From Bullera alba (taxonomy: Eukaryota > Basidiomycota > Tremellomycetes > Tremellales > Bulleraceae), in NCBI GenBank assembly GCA_001600095.1, contig BCIX01000001.1, forward strand, positions 3,497,198 to 3,561,197: a stretch of DNA of 64,000 nt, given 5' to 3'. The position numbers were made by a program, and so were the translations under genes. Below the pieces are notes generated by a model. The model was not told where the DNA came from. It was given only the letters and a program-made list of their open reading frames with translations, and did no database searches. Position 1 is the first letter of the stretch; every line of letters starts with the position of its first letter. Of the stretch, positions 59,639-64,000 are shown piece by piece.

Positions 59639-59993
59639 GGTGACGATGCTCTGACTTCTGTCCGATCAAGTTCTCCCGTGCTTGTATGGTGTTGATCGGT
59701 CTGCGATGAAGGTGCAACGCTGTGCAGACGCAGCAGCTGCCGATTGCTACACCTATGCTATACAAGCACGCTAGTTACAGCTGCAGAGGACAGCCAACGA
59801 TGAACATGAAACTCAACTTTCTGTTAAATGGGTTACGAATTTAAGAAATCGACAAGAGCTAGACCGCCGAAAAGTTGGGAAATGCGAGTTGAACCGTCCT
59901 CGAACAGCGTCAACTCTAGTCAAACCACCTCGTCCGACCACCAGCGACCGCCACGCCAAGCACCAACGGCAACGCCAGCCTCGCCTTTGCAGG
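59639..59993. promoter_or_regulatory. shared divergent promoter of two mitochondrial genes
   Basis: A 355-bp spacer lies between the starts of the PPR gene (minus) and MRP4 (plus). Both products are mitochondrial, so co-regulation from this spacer is plausible. No specific factor site could be named. Confidence 0.45.
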
Positions 59994-61213
59994 ATGAAAG
60001 GATCATGTGGTGCTTCCTTGAGAAGCTTGATGGCTTCGTCGTCTCGCCCCAGAGGCAAGTCGAGTTTTGCTCACTCTGCTCGGTCACTGACCTCTGTAGC
60101 AGCGTCCGTCAGATCATTTGCATCGGTATCTCGTCGGGACAATGCTTCGGATGCCGAGGGATCTAGAGCATCGTCGGTGGACCCAGCGGACATTTTCCAG
60201 CCGCCCCGGGAACGGATGACACATCGCCAGACGGAGGAGGAAGCATTTAAGAAGAACTTGAAAGAGGTACAGGCTTGGAGAAGGGGGCGGGCTGCCACAT
60301 GTGAGTTCAAACCCTCGATCTTGCAAGGCATCCCAATCTGACGGCTCTCTCAAGATCAAAAGACACCTTTCATCCCGAAAATGAAGGACGAGAGCTTGCC
60401 GAAACCTCAGGTGGAACCAAGCAATTCAGACCTAGCACTATCGACACTTTTGGCAAGCGGAGCCGCATTAGGCTGCTCTTCTGCCAAGATCAACCCTCAT
60501 TTCGCCCATTACGTCTACGGCAACCGAGCTGGATTGTCAATCATAGATCTGGATCAAACGCTTCCACTATTAAGGCGGGCAGCGAATGTCGTCCGAGATG
60601 TTGTCAAAAACGATGGAGTTGTCCTGTTCGTCGGCCATAGACCTCTGCTCAAAAAGAGCTTGGAAAAGGCAAAAGGCAGGCTGGGTGATAATGGATACAC
60701 CACCACGAGATGGACGCCGGGTGTCTTGACGAACGCAGAATCATTGTGAGTTACGTTTGATCAGATGATTAGGAAGGCAGATCGCTTACGATGGTGCAGT
60801 TTCGGTCTACCGGCAATGCAGGATGGATCTTATCTGCCAGATCTTGTTGTCTTCCTGCATCCTGGAGATTGTTCGCATGGAGTGCGAGAGTGTACCAATA
60901 GAAATGTGCCCACGATCGGTGTGGTAGATTCGGATACCGACCCACGTATGGTCACATATCCTATACCAGCCAACATACAGGTGAGTTATCTTGGTAATCT
61001 TCTTCGGCACTCGAGTTGTGACTGACGATATCACAGAGCATTCGCACGTCAGAGTTGGTCCTCGGAGCGTTGTCGGTTGCTGGGGCGGAAGGCAGACGGT
61101 TGAGAATACAGGAGGAGGAGTTGAGAGCGGCGCGACAGAAGGCTCTGAAGCAAAGAGCGGAACGAGCTGCGGGCTCCGAACAGGCTGCGTACCGCTCACG
61201 ACCAGGTCGTTAG
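59994..61213 (+). CDS. MRP4: mitochondrial small-subunit ribosomal protein uS2m (Mrp4)
   Basis: Four exons encode about 330 aa. The N terminus is basic and Ser-rich (SLMASSSRPRGKSSFAHSAR), a mitochondrial import signal. The uS2 fold is clear: SALGCSSAKINPH-like segment (ASGAALGCSSAKINPHFAHY), VYGNRAGLSIIDLDQTLPLL, RRAANVVRDVVKNDGVVLFV, GHRPLLKKSLEKAKGR, TTRWTPGVLTNAES, LPDLVVFLHPGD, RECTNRNVPTIGVVDSDTDP and VTYPIPANIQSIRTSELVLG. The C terminus is an Arg/Ala/Glu helix. Start set at 59994; an in-frame ATG at 60030 would also give a presequence. Confidence 0.93.
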
Positions 61214-61487
61214 ATCGTCGATTAATGTAACGATCAGTAGGGCATACAGAGATAGCATAGCAACGATGACGAAACACATCTTCATGCACCACGCTTGGTT
61301 CGCAGCCGTACTTCACACTGATCTTGCATTATATGGCTCTAATACTCTATGTGAATGACGATCGGGACGGGCTGTCCTGAACATTATGATGAGCGCGCCT
61401 CTGATATCATGTGTGGTCTGTCCGAGCTGGCTATCTCTATAGTACTGCAAGAAGAGTACACGACCATCGTCTGCGGCATTGACTGCT

Positions 61488-62902
61488 CTACAGACTCTCC
61501 AGAATCTTCATCCACTCGACCTCGACACTCTTGACCCAAGCATTGTCGATGATTGCGCCATCGCGAAAGGCAGTGATTACGCGGATACCATCCTGATGAC
61601 CCAACAGGTTCACTTGAAGTGTAGCCTGGTATGGCGTGGGTGCCATCGCCCACATCACGTCCTCTAGAGGCGCATCGAGAGTGCTCAGGTTTCCTAGGTA
61701 GCCGAGATTCGAAAAGGATATGCTGTCGGCGATAGGTTCGTCCAGTAGCCCCTTGAGCCAACCTTCCCATCCACCGGGAACGTTGGGCAGATATTCCAAA
61801 AGACCGATCGACTGGTCGCCCATGGCGATCTGGTAGGGATCACTGAGATGAGACTGGACCTTGACAACCTGCGGCCAGGAAAAAGTCTGGTCGGGGTAGG
61901 TGAGATCGACACTATCGGCGGACAAGTAAAGGGCGGTACAATGGCCATGACCTTTTCCGACATCTCTCATAGATCGTGGCGACTGGACCCGAAGACATTT
62001 CGCCGGCATGTCCATCTTATGAGTACATCGTTGCACCGCTAGAGCATAGCTGTAGAGCAGTATCGGGTGTAATGTCTTGATACCGTGCAGTCGTCCTTGG
62101 CTTTTGAGGCTATCGACCATAGAGGAGGGTATCTCGAGTCGAGAAATACCAGGCGAGTGAAGACCTCTTCCAATGGGCTTTGCCGGCCAAGGCAAAGGGC
62201 TGAACAGTCGGTCTTGTAGGAAGACTGGAAGCTTTGGTCGGATCTTGCTTTGGAGGATGACGGGCAGCAACTTCCAGAATCCCGGTTTGATATTATACGT
62301 CTCCTCCCCTCGAGCCACATCCTCGATTGTTTCGGCGGGTACATTGTCCACCTCGAACAGTGATTTGACTAGATTCACCATGCCTCGACCGTCGACCAAA
62401 CAGTGATCACCAGAGATGGCGAAATAGGCTTTTCCCCCGTTGTCGCTTTCGTTGGTATAGGTGGTGATCCGCCATAGTGGGGTTTGGCCATCGTTCGCCA
62501 TCAAGTGCTCGATCATGCTTTCATGTTCTTGAGCGAGAATCTCCTCGCTATGGTCGTTTGCGTAGTGCGCCTCACGGATTAAGAGGTCGTCGGGCCAGTA
62601 CCCCCTCTCCTGGAAGAAAGGCCGGATGGTGTCGGCGTCTCGGACCACACTTCGGAGTAAGGGGAATTGGTCCTGCAGCGCTTTCGACCGCTGAACCAGG
62701 CTTTGATGTGTGGGCAAAGACTTCGCGTTGGGATAGGTGAGTACGAAGGATATCGGGTTCGGTGTCCCAATATTCCGGGAGGCGACATGGTACCGCTCAT
62801 GCCCGCTCACTGAAAGCAAGTGGTCAGACGATAAATCACTCGCGTCCAGTCACAGCTGTGCTCACGATATCGAGTCCCTGTCTGAGCCTCTGGCTGTATC
62901 AT
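61488..62902 (-). CDS. alcohol acetyltransferase / condensation-domain-like acyltransferase
   Basis: Two exons; the short first one (62902 to about 62865) gives MIQPEAQTGTRY and joins LSGHERYHVASRN in phase. About 455 aa. The catalytic HxxxDG of the CoA-dependent acyltransferase superfamily is present as GDHCLVDGRGMVNLV, with FPLLRSVVRD upstream. The later DFGWG-type structural motif is replaced by SFSNLGYLG. This combination fits fungal alcohol-acetyltransferase-like proteins (AATase family) rather than chloramphenicol or BAHD plant enzymes. Substrates unknown. No membrane span or signal peptide. Confidence 0.85.
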
Positions 62903-63385
62903 GCTGTGCCGAGTCTTGTTGGTGATGGAACGTGTGAGTAGAGAGTATAGTCACCCCCATCTTTGTCTCATTAACAGAGCGCAGCCAGATAAGGCCTAAG
63001 GCCTTCATGCTTCGGGTTGTTCGGACTCAGGGCTTGGCCGGCGGCCATCGGTGCATCGGTGATATAGGTGCGTCGACGATTGTCGCTTGTCGTAGGACGC
63101 CAACAACAACCACTTACAGCTCACCCCGCCAGGGTACGTCGAGTCAACACTCGTAAGTACCGTCTAGGGCCCTCGGGGATTCAATCGACCTGCTTGGCAC
63201 TTCACAATGAGTAGATAAACGAAGATCACCCTATTTGCAGAAGCCGCCAGGAGAGCCCGACGTCTTCAAGTCCAATACCACCTCATACCTATGCTGCATG
63301 CTGATTTCTTGATATTATACAACGATATCCTCTTGTCCTCAGCCACACAGCGATGCGCGGCATGACATCTCTATGATGCTGTTCG
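62903..63385. other. intergenic region
   Basis: About 480 bp between the acetyltransferase start and the phosphatase stop. The GGCCTAAGGCC palindrome around 62994-63004 is the only notable word. No gene. Confidence 0.5.
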
Positions 63386-64000
63386 TTATAGGAAGTACTC
63401 GTACATGAGAGGTCGCTTTTGGGGTATAGACCTCGCATCGGTCGGAGCGCAATCGAAGACCTACAACGACGTCAGGCGTGTCATCTGAGACGGAACTCCG
63501 GGACTCACCTTGTATTCTTGCCGCAGATTCTCGTCCAGTTCTAGTATACTCGCAACGTTTCCGCATCGATAGCAGTAGTTTGGCGCTGACCAGACCGTGA
63601 CTATCTTTCTGTCAAACATCATCTAGAGAGCATCAGCATATGGTATTGACCTGGTGACCCACTTTGTAACCCTCCATGACGAGCTGATGTGCTCGAGCTA
63701 TCAACTCGATGTCATTGTTGTGGTTGAACTGATCGACAATGTCTCCACCGAATAAGAACCCAGCACCTCTCGGTGACATTCCCCAACCAGTTATATCTGA
63801 AGCATATCAGCGAATGATCGGACTTGTTCACTCACCATCAGGGTCCGACCAGAGTAAATCGCACATTGGCCCTTCATGTGGCACTTCCTGACGACGATCT
63901 ATCACACGTATCTGTAAAGTCAGCCGGGAGCACCCGACGAAGACTCACCTGATCCAGCCGCGAGACCTGCGGACTCAATCCGCCATGCACACAGAACACC
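63386..64000 (-). CDS. PP2A-like protein phosphatase catalytic subunit, PP4 type (5' part missing)
   Basis: The last exons of a PPP-family serine/threonine phosphatase; the start lies beyond the right edge. In order: [107 protein letters not shown], and the tail ending YFL that is methylated in PP2A, PP4 and PP6. The [23 protein letters not shown] segment and AILELDE-like loop favour PP4 (yeast Pph3) over PP6/Sit4 or Ppg1, without proving it. PP4 acts in DNA-damage recovery. At least four introns are visible in this fragment. Confidence 0.92.

Overview
The window is nuclear DNA of a basidiomycete fungus, most likely a tremellalean yeast (Cryptococcus/Kwoniella type). The evidence is the very dense, short (about 35-100 bp) GT-AG introns with CTGAC/CTAAC-like branch points, 100-500 bp spacers, genes on both strands, and a full set of fungal housekeeping proteins. 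One undetermined base (5904) points to a draft assembly. I see no mobile element, CRISPR array, rRNA or tRNA. Gene models below were rebuilt by joining exons across introns; exon phases were checked for BET4, the zinc-finger gene, UTP3, MDM35, the kinase, the ankyrin gene and MSS51.

0-10.6 kb: the possible 3' end of a plus-strand gene, BET4 (Rab geranylgeranyltransferase alpha), a matrin/U1-type zinc-finger splicing protein, UTP3/SAS10 (small-subunit processome), a Der1-type derlin (ERAD), an unknown membrane protein, and an MDM35/TRIAP1 homologue with an unusually long loop.

11.4-30.7 kb: a large CAMK-like kinase, a small ankyrin protein, MSS51 (mitochondrial COX1 translation factor), a DUF427 protein, a large M16 zinc peptidase with a presequence-like N terminus, RAD4/XPC, and ORM1 (sphingolipid control).

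31-45.2 kb: a small acidic protein with a TATA promoter, a 1.4 kb gene-poor stretch with roughly 10-bp-phased short repeats, RIO1, a TSPO-family membrane protein, two proteins of unknown function, and a SART3-like PRP24.

45.6-64 kb: a class-C beta-lactamase-fold hydrolase, a candidate UBA mini-gene, a universal-stress-domain protein, a multi-pass membrane protein, a cystathionine gamma-lyase-type PLP enzyme, ribosomal protein uL22 (RPL17), EAF6 (NuA4), a mitochondrial PPR protein divergent from mitochondrial uS2 (MRP4), an acetyltransferase-like enzyme, and the 3' part of a PP4-type phosphatase that runs off the right edge.

There is no single gene cluster or operon-like system. Several genes bear on mitochondria (MDM35, MSS51, the M16 peptidase, PPR, MRP4, probably TSPO) and on RNA processing (zinc-finger protein, UTP3, RIO1, PRP24). 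The least ordinary items are the MDM35 loop insertion, the phased repeats at about 32.1 kb, the UBA mini-gene, and the N-terminal extensions of ORM1 and the M16 peptidase.
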